DNA of 64,000 nt from Pelagicoccus enzymogenes (GCF_014803405.1 NZ_JACYFG010000051.1:62001-126000); one strand, 5' to 3'; counted from the stretch's first letter, positions 42,933 through 52,694 are shown. Notes: a model not told the origin generated them from the letters alone. Numbers and translations: made by a program.

Positions 42933-44645
42933 TTATCTTTTCCAGCGTTCTATAAGATCTGCCATATCTACGTCTTTCCATGCATCTTTCCAAAGCTGGT
43001 AGTATGGAATATCGGTTGACGATGGCTCTGGGTCGCAGCGATGGATTTGAACGAGGGAAGGCATTACGATCGAGTCCCCGATTAGCAATGCTTCACCTGA
43101 TTTGAGTGTCGGCAGGGTATCTGTCATGGCGCCTAGTGAGTCGGGAAGTAGACGTTTGACGTAACTTTGATCATCGGGGTTAGTCAGGCGCATCGCTATG
43201 AAATTATTACATTGTGAAAAGATGGTCTCTGATATTTCGGAGGGACGCTGACTCGCGATTAATAGAGTTACTCCGTACTTACGTCCCTCCTTCGCAATTC
43301 GCTCAATGGAGTTCCTCGAGCTTCGATAGCGGGCGAGTTCGCTCTTGGGAGCATACTTATGTGCTTCTTCGTATACCAAAAGTAGTGGTGTTTTATTCGT
43401 CCTCGTTTCTGCGGAATTCTTAAGGTGATATGAAAACTCGAAAAGCAGACGGGAAATCAACGATACGGTAATGCTAAGAACCTCGAACGGGACCCCGCTC
43501 AAATCGATGATCGTGACATTCGACTGGCTCTCTGCTTTATACCCAACAAATGTTCGGATTGCTTCCTCAAACCCACATCCTTTGCTCTCTTCGCCAACGA
43601 GAAATTTTAGGCGCTTGTCCGCGAGTTTATTCTCTAATCGATTGATGAAGTTTCCGAGGTTCCCATTCAGTGTCCCGGATCCGGAAGATCCCTTGGTTGT
43701 GAGTCCAGATTGGAATAAGCGCTCTCGAGTGTCTTCGTTGAACTCAAACTCTTCTCCTTGGGCGTCCTCCCATCGCAGCGCATTTGCCTTATCCTTTTTC
43801 TCGTTGTTTCGATTTCGAATGTAAGTGAGTACCTCGTTAATGTCAAAATAGGATGGGTGGTCGAAGTGTACTCGGTCTTTCATTTCCCCTTCAGCGTGCA
43901 TCCGTTTATTTGCAACAATTGATTCCTTAAGTACATTTCTTTGGCTATGGTCGTGCGCCTCAGTATCCAAAAATAACTCTTCAAGTTCTTCACTATTCAA
44001 AAGCCAATAGGGGAGCTTTAGATCATCAATTCCGATTAAATTAGCACTAGGGAATGCTGAGCGATATTCAGAGTGGATATCGAAGATGACTATGTGGGAA
44101 TTATTTAAACCATCATATTGACCTTCTTTTTCTGATGACGCTCGTTGGGTTAGTGCAGTCACGGTGTGTGACTTCCCTGATCCAGTAGAACCAACTATTG
44201 CTATATGCTTGTTGAAGAATCGGTCGCCGTCGACCGGTACCTCGATTTCTTCGCGTCTTGAAAGCCTACAAAATATGAAAGCTTTTTTCGGTTCCGTACT
44301 ACTAGTGTATATTGCTCGGATGTCTTCAGTTTTGGCTGGCTTGACACCTTTGGGTGGGATCGCGAGTTCATCGCCACCGCGAAAGAACTCTACGCCTTTC
44401 AGTGTGCCGAGAGGTTTCGCTTCGAGAAGATGTCTTTTTTTGCCTTGATCGGACACCTCGATTGCAAAGTTCTCAATGACCGCGAGAAGCTTCGCGTTCT
44501 CGTTGTCCGAAATTTCTAGATATGAACCGATCCTAAGCGAAGTTTCAGCAAGTTGGAAATCTTCAAGATCATCAACTTGGATGCGGACCTTGTTAGGAAA
44601 GACAGCGATTACTTCTGCAGCGATATTGTGCTCTTCTTTTGACAT
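42933..44645 (-). CDS. HerA-type ATPase/helicase
   Basis: A 570-residue HerA/FtsK-superfamily ATPase. The N-terminal HAS-barrel-like domain covers about 1-110; Walker A is G152-STGSGKS (IAIVGSTGSGKSH) and Walker B is LLLVYEEAH near residue 430, followed by a sensor segment LLIASQRPSEI. HerA hexamers pump DNA and pair with nucleases (NurA in repair; SIR2 or DUF4297-type nucleases in phage defence). It lies 7 bases after the 44653-45846 gene and 1 base before the DUF4365 stub, so a nuclease-HerA defence operon is the best reading. Confidence 0.9.
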   Translation of the reverse strand: MSKEEHNIAAEVIAVFPNKVRIQVDDLEDFQLAETSLRIGSYLEISDNENAKLLAVIENFAIEVSDQGKKRHLLEAKPLGTLKGVEFFRGGDELAIPPKGVKPAKTEDIRAIYTSSTEPKKAFIFCRLSRREEIEVPVDGDRFFNKHIAIVGSTGSGKSHTVTALTQRASSEKEGQYDGLNNSHIVIFDIHSEYRSAFPSANLIGIDDLKLPYWLLNSEELEELFLDTEAHDHSQRNVLKESIVANKRMHAEGEMKDRVHFDHPSYFDINEVLTYIRNRNNEKKDKANALRWEDAQGEEFEFNEDTRERLFQSGLTTKGSSGSGTLNGNLGNFINRLENKLADKRLKFLVGEESKGCGFEEAIRTFVGYKAESQSNVTIIDLSGVPFEVLSITVSLISRLLFEFSYHLKNSAETRTNKTPLLLVYEEAHKYAPKSELARYRSSRNSIERIAKEGRKYGVTLLIASQRPSEISETIFSQCNNFIAMRLTNPDDQSYVKRLLPDSLGAMTDTLPTLKSGEALLIGDSIVMPSLVQIHRCDPEPSSTDIPYYQLWKDAWKDVDMADLIERWKR

Positions 44646-44652
44646 GACAAAA

Positions 44653-45846
44653 TTATATTATGTTAGAAACCATCGAGATAGAGGTGATCGGGATACGAAC
44701 GTGTCTGAAATTAACTTCGATAGGTAGCTGCGAAGCATTAAAAAACTCATAGAGCTGCTTTGTTCGATTCGTCATCGACGCTAGTGCTGTTTCTAACTCA
44801 GACTCATTGGCAAGGATTCGCACTAATATCCGATTTTCATTCGTTTGATCCGAGTGGATGTGCTCAACGGTAAAACTTGCACCGTTAAAAGGAAATCCGT
44901 CAACGAACGAATATGCCTCGTGATAAAGTTCAGCCTTCAAATCTGAGAGTTTGGAGGCGGGGCAGTTACGAAGCAGGACATACGGCGCGTATCGCTGTCT
45001 AGGTTCTAATCGAACCCTGCGACTACTGCTCCACTTGTTGCCGAGATGGACGAGGAGGTCTTTAAGTTCGTGGATTAGTTCTGTGCCTGAACACTCAATG
45101 GAGAAAAAGCGAGCGTAAGGAGAGACATTGTTCTGAGTGAAAAAGCTCTGTCGGATCATACGGCAATAGATGGACTCTTCTTTCTCTCTCAGCAACCAGT
45201 GATGAAAGAGGATTTGCTTCGAATCAATTCTCGATAGGAAGTCTGCCTTTCTGATCGTCCTTTCCGCCTTAGACGACTTCGTCGCAAGGTCAGAAATCAA
45301 AGTGAAAGCATTTGGATAGTAGTGACTTTTAGCCTCGTCGATAGAGCACTTCTTTGCCTGTTTTAGGTCGTCGATCGCGGCTTCCTTATGGGGACCGTAT
45401 TTCTTAGTGTACTCGAATTTTAAGCAACTAAGGAAACTCTCAATTTCTTTTAGCGAAAGCCCGAGATCATTAGCGATATTCTTTGCAATCTTGTCTTTCG
45501 TATAGGTTAGAACTTCATCCTTGAACTTGATGCTGTCTTGCAATGGCAGATCAACTTTGTCCTTGAAGTAGCCATATATGTAGTAGTTGATTTTTGATAC
45601 CCTCCGTTGGTGATCTTCGAGCATTGGTTTGACGATTTCCCGAAGAACGCTGTTCGTGAGTTTAGTACCCTCGTAGTACTTGCACTGAATGGCATTTATC
45701 GATTTGCCATCGGAAACATCAACATCTTCGATGTCTTCTACTGTAATCATACTGTTGTCGTCAGCTGCTAAAATTAGCCGAATCGAAGCATCAAATTGAT
45801 AGTTGAAGCCTCTGATTGTCGCATCTGCTGTTCGTGATCTACTCAT
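44653..45846 (-). CDS. Putative DUF4297-like nuclease partner of HerA
   Basis: A 397-residue protein. The N-terminus ATIRGFNYQFDASIRLIL, then ITVEDIEDVDV and INAIQCKYYEG, has the arrangement of DUF4297/Cap4-type PD-(D/E)XK nucleases: G-F-x-Y-Q, acidic pair, and Q-x-K. The remaining 300 residues are helical and not recognised; they may sense the trigger. HerA-DUF4297 pairs are known anti-phage systems, and the 7-base spacing to HerA supports this. Identity with that exact family needs a profile search; a related nuclease class is possible. First gene of the operon. Confidence 0.65.
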   Translation of the reverse strand: MSRSRTADATIRGFNYQFDASIRLILAADDNSMITVEDIEDVDVSDGKSINAIQCKYYEGTKLTNSVLREIVKPMLEDHQRRVSKINYYIYGYFKDKVDLPLQDSIKFKDEVLTYTKDKIAKNIANDLGLSLKEIESFLSCLKFEYTKKYGPHKEAAIDDLKQAKKCSIDEAKSHYYPNAFTLISDLATKSSKAERTIRKADFLSRIDSKQILFHHWLLREKEESIYCRMIRQSFFTQNNVSPYARFFSIECSGTELIHELKDLLVHLGNKWSSSRRVRLEPRQRYAPYVLLRNCPASKLSDLKAELYHEAYSFVDGFPFNGASFTVEHIHSDQTNENRILVRILANESELETALASMTNRTKQLYEFFNASQLPIEVNFRHVRIPITSISMVSNII

Positions 45847-45976
45847 TTTTGGGCGATTGTTCTGCTGAATTCGGTGTACGGGTAGGACAGGTTAGGCCTA
45901 ATGTTATAACTACTGCATTGGTCTAGATATTTTTGGCAGGCTGAAAATCCATTGAATCGTAGTGTTTTCCTACTAC

Positions 45977-48667
45977 TTACCGCAGTTCAAAGTACTCTGC
46001 TGTATCCAAAGCTCTATAGCGTTCGGGGTGGCAGGTTAGAATTATGATTTGGAGGTGATCGGAGGATTCTTCCAGGAGGTTGAGGATGCGGGCGTGGCGG
46101 CCGGAGTCGGTGGCGTTTAGGACGTCGTCTAGTACCACAAGCTGGCGTTGGTCTTTGGCGAGGACGGTGGCGAGGGCGAGGCGGGCGGCGAGGAAGAGCT
46201 GCTCTTGTTCGCCGCCGGATAGGTTGGTGATGGCGACGGGACTTTCGGAGCGTTCGGGGGCGACGGCTTCGGGGACGAAGTCTTGGGTCAGGCGGAGATT
46301 GCCGAGGCGAGGGCCGACGACGCGGGAGAGCATGCGGCTGGCGGCACGTTCCACAGGGGCGGCGATGCTGGCGATGACGGCGCTTTTGCAGGCAGCGAGG
46401 GTGTCGTGTAGGAGACGTACGGCTTCGGTGCGGACGTTCTCCCGCAGGATGCGCTCTTCTAGATCGGCCAGCTCTTCTTCGCATTGGGTGAGCTTCGAAT
46501 AGGTACCTTCAGCGGCGAGGACTTGGAGCTGGCCTTCGGCGGTCTTTTCTTCGTCGCGGGCTTTTTCCTCCGATTCTTCGAGAGCGGTGCGTTGCTTTTC
46601 CAGTTTTTCGAGATCTTTGCTGGGGTCGCCGGGTATGGAGGCCAGCTCGGTTTCGGCTTCGTCTGCTTTTTGCTTGGCGGCTTGCCACTCCATGAGGGCG
46701 TCGGACTTGGCTTTTTCGCGCTCGGGGTCGGTAAGCTTGTCTTTGCTGAGCGCTTGAAGCCTTTCTTCGGCGGACTGGTGGGAGCGTTGGTCTGCTTTTA
46801 GCTGGGCGGAGAGTTCGCCGAGCTGTTTTTCCGCGGTTGCGAGGGCGGTTTGCTGAGTGTCGAAGGCGTCTTCCGCTTTTTGGATTTCTGAGGTGATCTC
46901 GTCGTTGAGCGTTTCGAAGCGTGTTTGCAGTTCGGATACGACAGGCGACTGGTTTTTCCAGTCGGGATAGGTGGTCTCGAATCCGCTTAGCCGAGCCGAG
47001 AGTTCGTTTTGTTTTTGGGCGAGTTGGTCGGCGGTGTCGGCGCCGAGAATATCGAAAATCTGCGTATTTAGGTTTTTGATATCCCGATTCGATTGCTCTG
47101 CTTTTTCGCGGAGAAGCTGCAGGGCGTCGGGATCAGATTGACCGAAGGGCTGGGAGAGTTTGTCGATACTAGCTTCGGCTTTGGCGATGGCTTGCCGGTG
47201 TTCCTCGGCCCCGCCCTCGGGGCCGGAGGCGCGGATGCGGCCAAAGCCGGTGACTTCGATCTCCACCAATTCGTCGCCGGAAAGGGTGAGCGGTTTGACG
47301 GAGTCGGCCCGGGCCTTCGAATCGTCGGTAAGGTTGCGAACTTCGATAGGCTGCTCCGGCGTGAGGGTGAGATGGATTTGGGAAGCGGCCAAGGCGGCCT
47401 TAGCGGCGTCGCGTTTACCGAGCCATTTGCGCAGGTCGCTGATTGTCTCGGCGTCGGGAGCGACTATCTCGCTACGCTGCTTTTTCAGGGCTGCCAGGTT
47501 TTTCTGAAGCTCGCCGAGCTTGTCGAGTCGCTTGGCGAGGTCGTCGGAATTGCTGCGGCAGGAAAGGTAGTCGCGAGCGGCTTCGATCTTCTTTTGCAGT
47601 TCGGCGCTGCGGCTGCGTTTACCCCGGGCGGTTTCGCGGGAGCTGCGGCAGGTCTCCAGCTTCTTTTTGGCGTTCGCGACTTCCTCTTCGAGCTCGTTCT
47701 GGCGTTGGCTGGCCTTTTCGATGGCTTGGGTGAGGGAGGCGATTTCTTCACGCGCCTTGGCGATCTGCTCGATGGTTTCCGAGATGGTTTCGTAGCGTTG
47801 TTTGGCGAGGGCCTCCGCTTCGCGTTTTAGCTTCTTCTCGGATTGAAGTTTTTCGAAGCGTTCGGCTTCGGCGCGAGAGCGCTTCACGGTATCGCGCAGG
47901 GCTTCCGCTTCGTTCTTGGCTTGGCTGCGGCGGTGGCGGGCGTCTTCCACGCGATGGGAGGCTTCCTCGAAGGCTTCCTGTTTTTCGCGAAGGGTGGCGA
48001 GGGCGGATTGGGCGGCGTCGCGGCGCTCTTGGAGGGAAATTATAGGCGCGGCGTTTTTCCCTTTGCGGTAGCCGGTTCCGCTTGGGGTGAAGTAGGTTTG
48101 GAAGCGCTCTTTGATCAGGTCTTCTAGGCGTCCGCCCGAGTCGCCGGAAATCTGTACGCCGAGGGCGGAGCGAAGGCGTTCCGCAGCAGATCCGGAGATG
48201 CTTTGCAGTTGGAGGTCGCCTTGAGGCGCCCAGAGAATTTGGGCGAGTCCCCAGTGCTCCTGTTTGGAGAGGCCACGACCGGGTGCATCGGCGGAGAGGA
48301 TTTCGCGGATGCGGGAGTCTGCATTGCGACTGTCGGCGAGGGGTTGGAACTTGCCGTTCTCCAGTTGGAGCAGCTTGGCGGAAGCACCGCTGAGAAAGGT
48401 TTTCTCGACGCGGTAGGTGGCGCCGTTTTCCGAGAACTCGACGAATACGGAGGGAGAGAGGTCGCGTCCCCAAGGGCGGACGGCTGCGATGTCGGTGCCG
48501 GAAACGTTGTGGGCGTCGAAGAGGGCGCGGCGCATGGCTTCGAAGAGGGAAGACTTGCCGGTGCCGTTGGGCGCGTGGATGACGTTTAGTTGTTCCGAGA
48601 AGGGGCCGAGCGTGACCTCGTCCAGGAGGCTTCGCCAATGGGAGACGCCGATTTTGTGGAGAATCAT
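45977..48667 (-). CDS. SbcC/YhaN-like SMC-type ATPase without zinc hook
   Basis: An 896-residue ATPase. Walker A is in NVIHAPNGTGKSSLFEAMRR (residues about 34-40), the signature LSGGEQEQLFLAARLALATV and Walker B QLVVLDDVLNATD are near the C-terminus, with long coiled coils between. The middle has a beta-rich insert (about 405-465, IEVRNLTDDS...FGRIRASGPEGG) and no CxxC zinc hook, unlike Rad50/SbcC and more like B. subtilis YhaN. It should form a complex with the overlapping metallophosphoesterase (four-base overlap) and process DNA ends. Confidence 0.88.
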   Translation of the reverse strand: MILHKIGVSHWRSLLDEVTLGPFSEQLNVIHAPNGTGKSSLFEAMRRALFDAHNVSGTDIAAVRPWGRDLSPSVFVEFSENGATYRVEKTFLSGASAKLLQLENGKFQPLADSRNADSRIREILSADAPGRGLSKQEHWGLAQILWAPQGDLQLQSISGSAAERLRSALGVQISGDSGGRLEDLIKERFQTYFTPSGTGYRKGKNAAPIISLQERRDAAQSALATLREKQEAFEEASHRVEDARHRRSQAKNEAEALRDTVKRSRAEAERFEKLQSEKKLKREAEALAKQRYETISETIEQIAKAREEIASLTQAIEKASQRQNELEEEVANAKKKLETCRSSRETARGKRSRSAELQKKIEAARDYLSCRSNSDDLAKRLDKLGELQKNLAALKKQRSEIVAPDAETISDLRKWLGKRDAAKAALAASQIHLTLTPEQPIEVRNLTDDSKARADSVKPLTLSGDELVEIEVTGFGRIRASGPEGGAEEHRQAIAKAEASIDKLSQPFGQSDPDALQLLREKAEQSNRDIKNLNTQIFDILGADTADQLAQKQNELSARLSGFETTYPDWKNQSPVVSELQTRFETLNDEITSEIQKAEDAFDTQQTALATAEKQLGELSAQLKADQRSHQSAEERLQALSKDKLTDPEREKAKSDALMEWQAAKQKADEAETELASIPGDPSKDLEKLEKQRTALEESEEKARDEEKTAEGQLQVLAAEGTYSKLTQCEEELADLEERILRENVRTEAVRLLHDTLAACKSAVIASIAAPVERAASRMLSRVVGPRLGNLRLTQDFVPEAVAPERSESPVAITNLSGGEQEQLFLAARLALATVLAKDQRQLVVLDDVLNATDSGRHARILNLLEESSDHLQIIILTCHPERYRALDTAEYFELR

Positions 48668-49779
48668 AGGGCGGCTTGCTCCTTCAGCTCGAAGAGTTCG
48701 ATGAGGGCTTGGGTGGCGATCGACTTTTGGAAGTCGTCGCTGGCATTGAGCGCTTGGTGGCGAATCTTCTCCGCCGCTTCGCGGATGGGGCCTGCGGGAA
48801 GTGATTCGATCCAGGAATCGTCCTCGGGAGCGGGGACCAGCTTTTCGATAGAGAGTGAGCCGTAGAGGAAGCGGCTGGCGAGGAGTTCCTCAACGACGGC
48901 GAGTTTGGCTCGATCGGAGGCGTAAAGCATTCCGTCGAGGCGTAGTCGCACTAGGGCCTTGGCCGGCGCGTCGATCTTGTCGAGAGTTTCGATGGCATCT
49001 TCGACAGCTCCTTCACGATCGAGCGCGATGTCTAGGGAATGCCAGCTCAGTTGGCCGCAAGGAATGGATTCGATTTTGGGCCGGGCTCCGCGTGATTCGA
49101 TCTCGACGAGCAGGACATTTCCGCTGTCGCGTTCACCGAATTTCGTCGTTTCGTGGGTTCCCGAGTAGGCCATGCGCGTCTCGCCTTTCGAATCGGGGTA
49201 GGTCGCGAAGGAGTGCCAATGGCCGATGCCCAGATAGTCCAATCCGGCACGGGTGGCAGCGTCGCGGGGAATCGGGTAGTCCGGCTCCATGCCCGGCATG
49301 CCTTCGACGGTTCCGTGAGCCATGCCGATGGCGATTCGGTCTGAATGGGCAGCATCGATCCAGGAGGTCGGGTTGCGGGTAGAGTACTTTTCTTTCAGCG
49401 GGCAGGGGTAGAGCGTGCAGTCGTCGAGCTCGATCGGGTTCGCCTCGCGGATTACGGTGACGTTTTTCGATTCCTGCCAGACGGGATGATCCCAGACGCT
49501 GCCGGGCACGAGCGGGTCGTGGTTGCCGGGTGTGATGAAAACCTTTCCGTTGAACGTCGCTAGCAGGTCGCCCACGCGGCGGACTAGGAGGCGGTCGACC
49601 GCGTTGTCCTCGAACAAGTCTCCGGTGACAAGCAGGAGCTCAGCGTTTTTGTCGTGGCCGATATCGACGAGGCTTTTGAGGGAGTCTAAGCGTGCGTCGC
49701 GTACGGCTTGAGAAGCAGCGCCGAGCCCGCTGGCCTTCATGCCCATTTGCCAATCTGCGGTGTGGATGAATCGGATCAT
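48664..49779 (-). CDS. SbcD/YhaO-like metallophosphoesterase nuclease
   Basis: A 371-residue calcineurin-fold nuclease with FIHTADWQMG (D-x-H-type first motif), LLVTGDLFED (GD), ITPGNHDPL (GNHD), MAHGTVEG and GHWHSF, all the metal ligands expected of the Mre11/SbcD family. The C-terminal 80 residues form a cap. It overlaps the ATPase gene by four bases, so the two products are coupled. Function: endo/exonuclease on abnormal DNA ends, driven by the partner ATPase. Confidence 0.92.
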   Translation of the reverse strand: MIRFIHTADWQMGMKASGLGAASQAVRDARLDSLKSLVDIGHDKNAELLLVTGDLFEDNAVDRLLVRRVGDLLATFNGKVFITPGNHDPLVPGSVWDHPVWQESKNVTVIREANPIELDDCTLYPCPLKEKYSTRNPTSWIDAAHSDRIAIGMAHGTVEGMPGMEPDYPIPRDAATRAGLDYLGIGHWHSFATYPDSKGETRMAYSGTHETTKFGERDSGNVLLVEIESRGARPKIESIPCGQLSWHSLDIALDREGAVEDAIETLDKIDAPAKALVRLRLDGMLYASDRAKLAVVEELLASRFLYGSLSIEKLVPAPEDDSWIESLPAGPIREAAEKIRHQALNASDDFQKSIATQALIELFELKEQAAL

Positions 49780-49843
49780 ATTCCGTGGTTAATTGCTTAC
49801 CTCTAGCGGGTCGACATCTGGATCTGCGTTTTTCTAGCTTTTA

Positions 49844-51379
49844 TCAAATCGCTGCCACCAGCGCTGTATTCAAAATTCCAGGTTGGATGAGGTAGCCGAG
49901 GGGGAAGGGGTCGTCGGTTTTGCCGGCGCTCTTCTTTTCCCAGCGTTCGGCGATATCTTTGAGATCTGCGGCTCTGATCAGAGTAACGGGCGTTCCGCTC
50001 TCCACGGTGAGCTGCATGGCTTGGGCGATGGACTCGGGGGTGAAGTCGGGTCCGATGACCCAGAAGCCCGCGACGGGACGTTCCGATGTTTGGATGTAGC
50101 CTTGGAACTGTTTGATGTGGTCCTTCAGGTGGACCGGGCTCTCCTTGGACTTGTTGTCCCAGAGGATGACCTTGTCTTGATAGGAAAGGATACCATCTGC
50201 ATGGGCGGAGCCGATGAGCTTTAGCGGCTTGTGGTGGAGGCGATGCTGGAAGAGGTAGTTGGTGGCCTCCTCGAACTTGCGTTCGCAGTCGATATCCTTG
50301 TCGATGAGCTGCTGGCCGCGGCAGAAGGCAAGATCGCGGGTCGCGAAGCGTTCGTAGTGCTGGTAGAGCAGCTCTCTTGGATCAGCAATGTCCTCGGCCT
50401 TTTCGAATAGGTTGTCGTAGAAGCTTGTGATGCGTTCGATGTAGTCGGACTTCGTTCCGGAGACAGGCAGCTTCAGATCTTCGCACCATTTGCGGAAAGT
50501 CGCCATTTCGACTCCGTCGCGTGGGGTGAGCCCGCCGAGGAACTTGGTGGGCTGCAGTTGCTCAATGATTACGTTTTGCAGTTCTTCGACGGTCATGCGC
50601 TTGTCGGCCTCGATCTCGCACTTGCCCAGTATGTCGAGGTAGTAGGCTTTTGAACGAACGCATTTATGGGAGAGGAGTTCGCGATAGCCGTGGCGCTTGA
50701 TCTCGATGCCGAGAACGCGGCGAATGGAGAGGGCGACTTCGTCAGGAATGACGTCGAAGTCCGTGCCGTCGTCGTTGCGAAGCGAAAACAGGAGTCCTGC
50801 CGCTTGCAGGGCACGACGTGCATCCTCGATGTCGCCGCGAGTGTGCAGCTCGTTTCCGGCTTTGGGATAGCGGGCGAGCTTGGCCTCGATGATGCCGAAT
50901 TCGGTCTCGGTGATCTTCATGCGCTCGCGAACCTTTTCGATGAGCCGCTGTTCGTCCACGGAAAGGAGGTCGTCGTTTTCCCATGCCGTTTCCACGAGAA
51001 AATGGAAAAGCTCGAGATCCTTGCAGCGAGGGTTGTGCTTTTGGAATAGGTCGATGTTTGAGCGGTCGATGATGGACTGCTGGTATTCGATGACCTCGTC
51101 TTCCGTTTCCTTCTTCGGCTGCAGGAAGTTGTCCTGGTTCAGCAGGACTTCCTTGATCAGGATCCGAGAGAGCACGCGCAGGTTGCGATCTGGGTGCATG
51201 AAGAGGCCATGCAGCGCTTTCTCGACGTTGGAGTCATAGTAGTATTGGGGGCCCGTTTTGATGAGAGCCGCTCGGATCTCGGCTTCGTCGAGGTTCTTGT
51301 AGTCGATGACGTAGGCGCTGGCGATGCGCTTTAGCTCTATTTGGGTGGGAATGTTGGGGACAGCTTTTGCGAGTTTCAT
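49844..51379 (-). CDS. TerB-like / SAP / restriction-endonuclease-like protein
   Basis: A 511-residue protein with three recognisable parts: a TerB-like helical domain (about 120-175: FHFLVETAWENDDLLSVDEQ), a SAP DNA-binding motif (about 286-325: MATFRKWCEDLKLPVSGTKS), and a C-terminal PD-(D/E)XK-like core (HADGILSYQDKVILWDNKSK, with D, D and K spaced as in nucleases). It lies 64 bases before the SbcD-like gene in the same operon. A DNA-sensing nuclease accessory of the SbcCD-like complex is inferred; I know no described system with this set. Confidence 0.7.
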   Translation of the reverse strand: MKLAKAVPNIPTQIELKRIASAYVIDYKNLDEAEIRAALIKTGPQYYYDSNVEKALHGLFMHPDRNLRVLSRILIKEVLLNQDNFLQPKKETEDEVIEYQQSIIDRSNIDLFQKHNPRCKDLELFHFLVETAWENDDLLSVDEQRLIEKVRERMKITETEFGIIEAKLARYPKAGNELHTRGDIEDARRALQAAGLLFSLRNDDGTDFDVIPDEVALSIRRVLGIEIKRHGYRELLSHKCVRSKAYYLDILGKCEIEADKRMTVEELQNVIIEQLQPTKFLGGLTPRDGVEMATFRKWCEDLKLPVSGTKSDYIERITSFYDNLFEKAEDIADPRELLYQHYERFATRDLAFCRGQQLIDKDIDCERKFEEATNYLFQHRLHHKPLKLIGSAHADGILSYQDKVILWDNKSKESPVHLKDHIKQFQGYIQTSERPVAGFWVIGPDFTPESIAQAMQLTVESGTPVTLIRAADLKDIAERWEKKSAGKTDDPFPLGYLIQPGILNTALVAAI

Positions 51380-51394
51380 ACAGAGGGATTCAGT

Positions 51395-52123
51395 TCAGTT
51401 TTGAGAGTTTGCTTCGCTTTTCATCTCCTCTCGGGCCTGGGAGAGGGCGTTGGCCATGATGCCGGAGGGGACGGCTACGGCGGCGAGGCCGACCGCGAGG
51501 ATGAGGAAGGTAAACAGCTTGCCGCCTGCGGTGATGGGGAAGGCGTCGCCGTAGCCGACGGTCGTCAGGGTCGTGGTGGCCCACCAAAGGCATTTGGGGA
51601 CGGAGTCGAAAAGCTCTGGCTGGGCGGCGCCTTCGAAGTAATGGATCCCCACGGCTGCGATGTAGATAATGATCAGAGCGGTCGCTCCGAAAAGGAGCAG
51701 CTCTTCTCGAGCGTTCCGAAACGCGATATGGTAGCGGCGAATCACCGTACTGTAGCGGGCGAGCTTGAAGAGGCGAAAAAGCCGTAGCAGTCGGAAGGCC
51801 CGGATGCCTCTCAGGTCGATGCCGAGGGCGAGGTAGAAGGGCAGAATGGCGAAGATGTCGATGAGGCCAAAGAAGGTGAACGCGTAGCGGAATCCTTTCT
51901 TCGAGAAGACGATGCGGAGCAGGAACTCGACTGTGAAGATTGCGATGGAGGCGGTCTCTACAATGCGAAGGACTGACCTCTGTTCCGTCGAAAGCTGGGG
52001 AATCGTTTCGATGGTGAAATCGAGTATCGAAACTATGATTACGATCTGGATGAACCAGGCGAAAACGCGACCTGGGCCGCGGTCGGGATCGTCGACCAGC
52101 TGTTGCAGGAATCGGAAGGGCAT
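51395..52123 (-). CDS. Voltage-gated-type potassium channel
   Basis: A 242-residue channel: four helices with the S4-like basic stretch (RGIRAFRLLRLFRLFKLARY), then S5, the pore helix and the selectivity filter TTLTTVGYGD, then S6. It passes potassium across the inner membrane. It begins the operon, 15 bases before the TerB/SAP protein. Its link to the nuclease genes may be chance, but membrane channels do occur as effectors of some defence operons. No unusual residues. Confidence 0.92.
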   Translation of the reverse strand: MPFRFLQQLVDDPDRGPGRVFAWFIQIVIIVSILDFTIETIPQLSTEQRSVLRIVETASIAIFTVEFLLRIVFSKKGFRYAFTFFGLIDIFAILPFYLALGIDLRGIRAFRLLRLFRLFKLARYSTVIRRYHIAFRNAREELLLFGATALIIIYIAAVGIHYFEGAAQPELFDSVPKCLWWATTTLTTVGYGDAFPITAGGKLFTFLILAVGLAAVAVPSGIMANALSQAREEMKSEANSQN

Positions 52124-52694
52124 TGAAAGAGGAGGATTGGAGAGACTACTAAGTTGTGGCGCGTAAGGATGCCAGTAGGAAATTCCTCTTTTCGTTGAAG
52201 TGACGTGCTATGGTAATCTCCTTATTGCTCGTCCTCTGCTCCTCTTGCCGAACTGGCTGAGGGGTTGTGAACTCGATCGATCCATCAGGAAAATCGATCG
52301 AGCTCAGCTCAACTCACTTGGTTTTACCACTGAAGTTTTCGCCTCTCTCGATGGCCCGAGCTGTAAAGCTCTTGAGTCCGTTTCCGGCCTGCTTCTAGGG
52401 AGCAAGGCTGAGATTTGATTCTTAGGAGAGGTTTGGCGTATCGATTCGAACGACAGATCGTCGGCTGAATCCTGCTCGATCATGTTTATCAAATCGCTTG
52501 CCAGTTCGCATAGCCAGATCCTTTTCCGAGACGCTCATGCTGTAACTGATTTCTCCATTCTGGATTCCGAATCCTTGGGGTGTTTCTATCAGCGGATTGC
52601 TCCTGCTAGAAGGATTTGGCAGGGTGCAAGCGGTAAAAAGCGAAGCGTTTTTTGCCGATTTGCACCTAGGACCAACCTTGTCATATAATTTTGG
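52124..52694. other. Gap upstream of the mobilization genes
   Basis: About 570 bases without a gene. The left border of the mobilizable element may lie here, but I found no repeat of the tRNA 3' end. Its last part holds the long inverted repeat at 52622-52667, a candidate oriT. Confidence 0.5.
52622..52667 (+). other. Candidate origin of transfer (long inverted repeat)
   Basis: GGGTGCAAGCGGTAAAAA and TTTTTTGCCGATTTGCACC form an imperfect inverted repeat of about 18 bp around a short loop, 28 bases before the MobC-like gene. Relaxases of mobilizable elements nick next to such repeats just upstream of mobC. It could instead be a terminator (T-run) for nothing visible upstream. The nic position cannot be read by eye. 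Confidence 0.45.

Noticed and set aside
46014-46484. Arg/Pro-rich minus-strand frame inside the SbcC-like gene
   Set aside because: Shadow of the real gene, low complexity.
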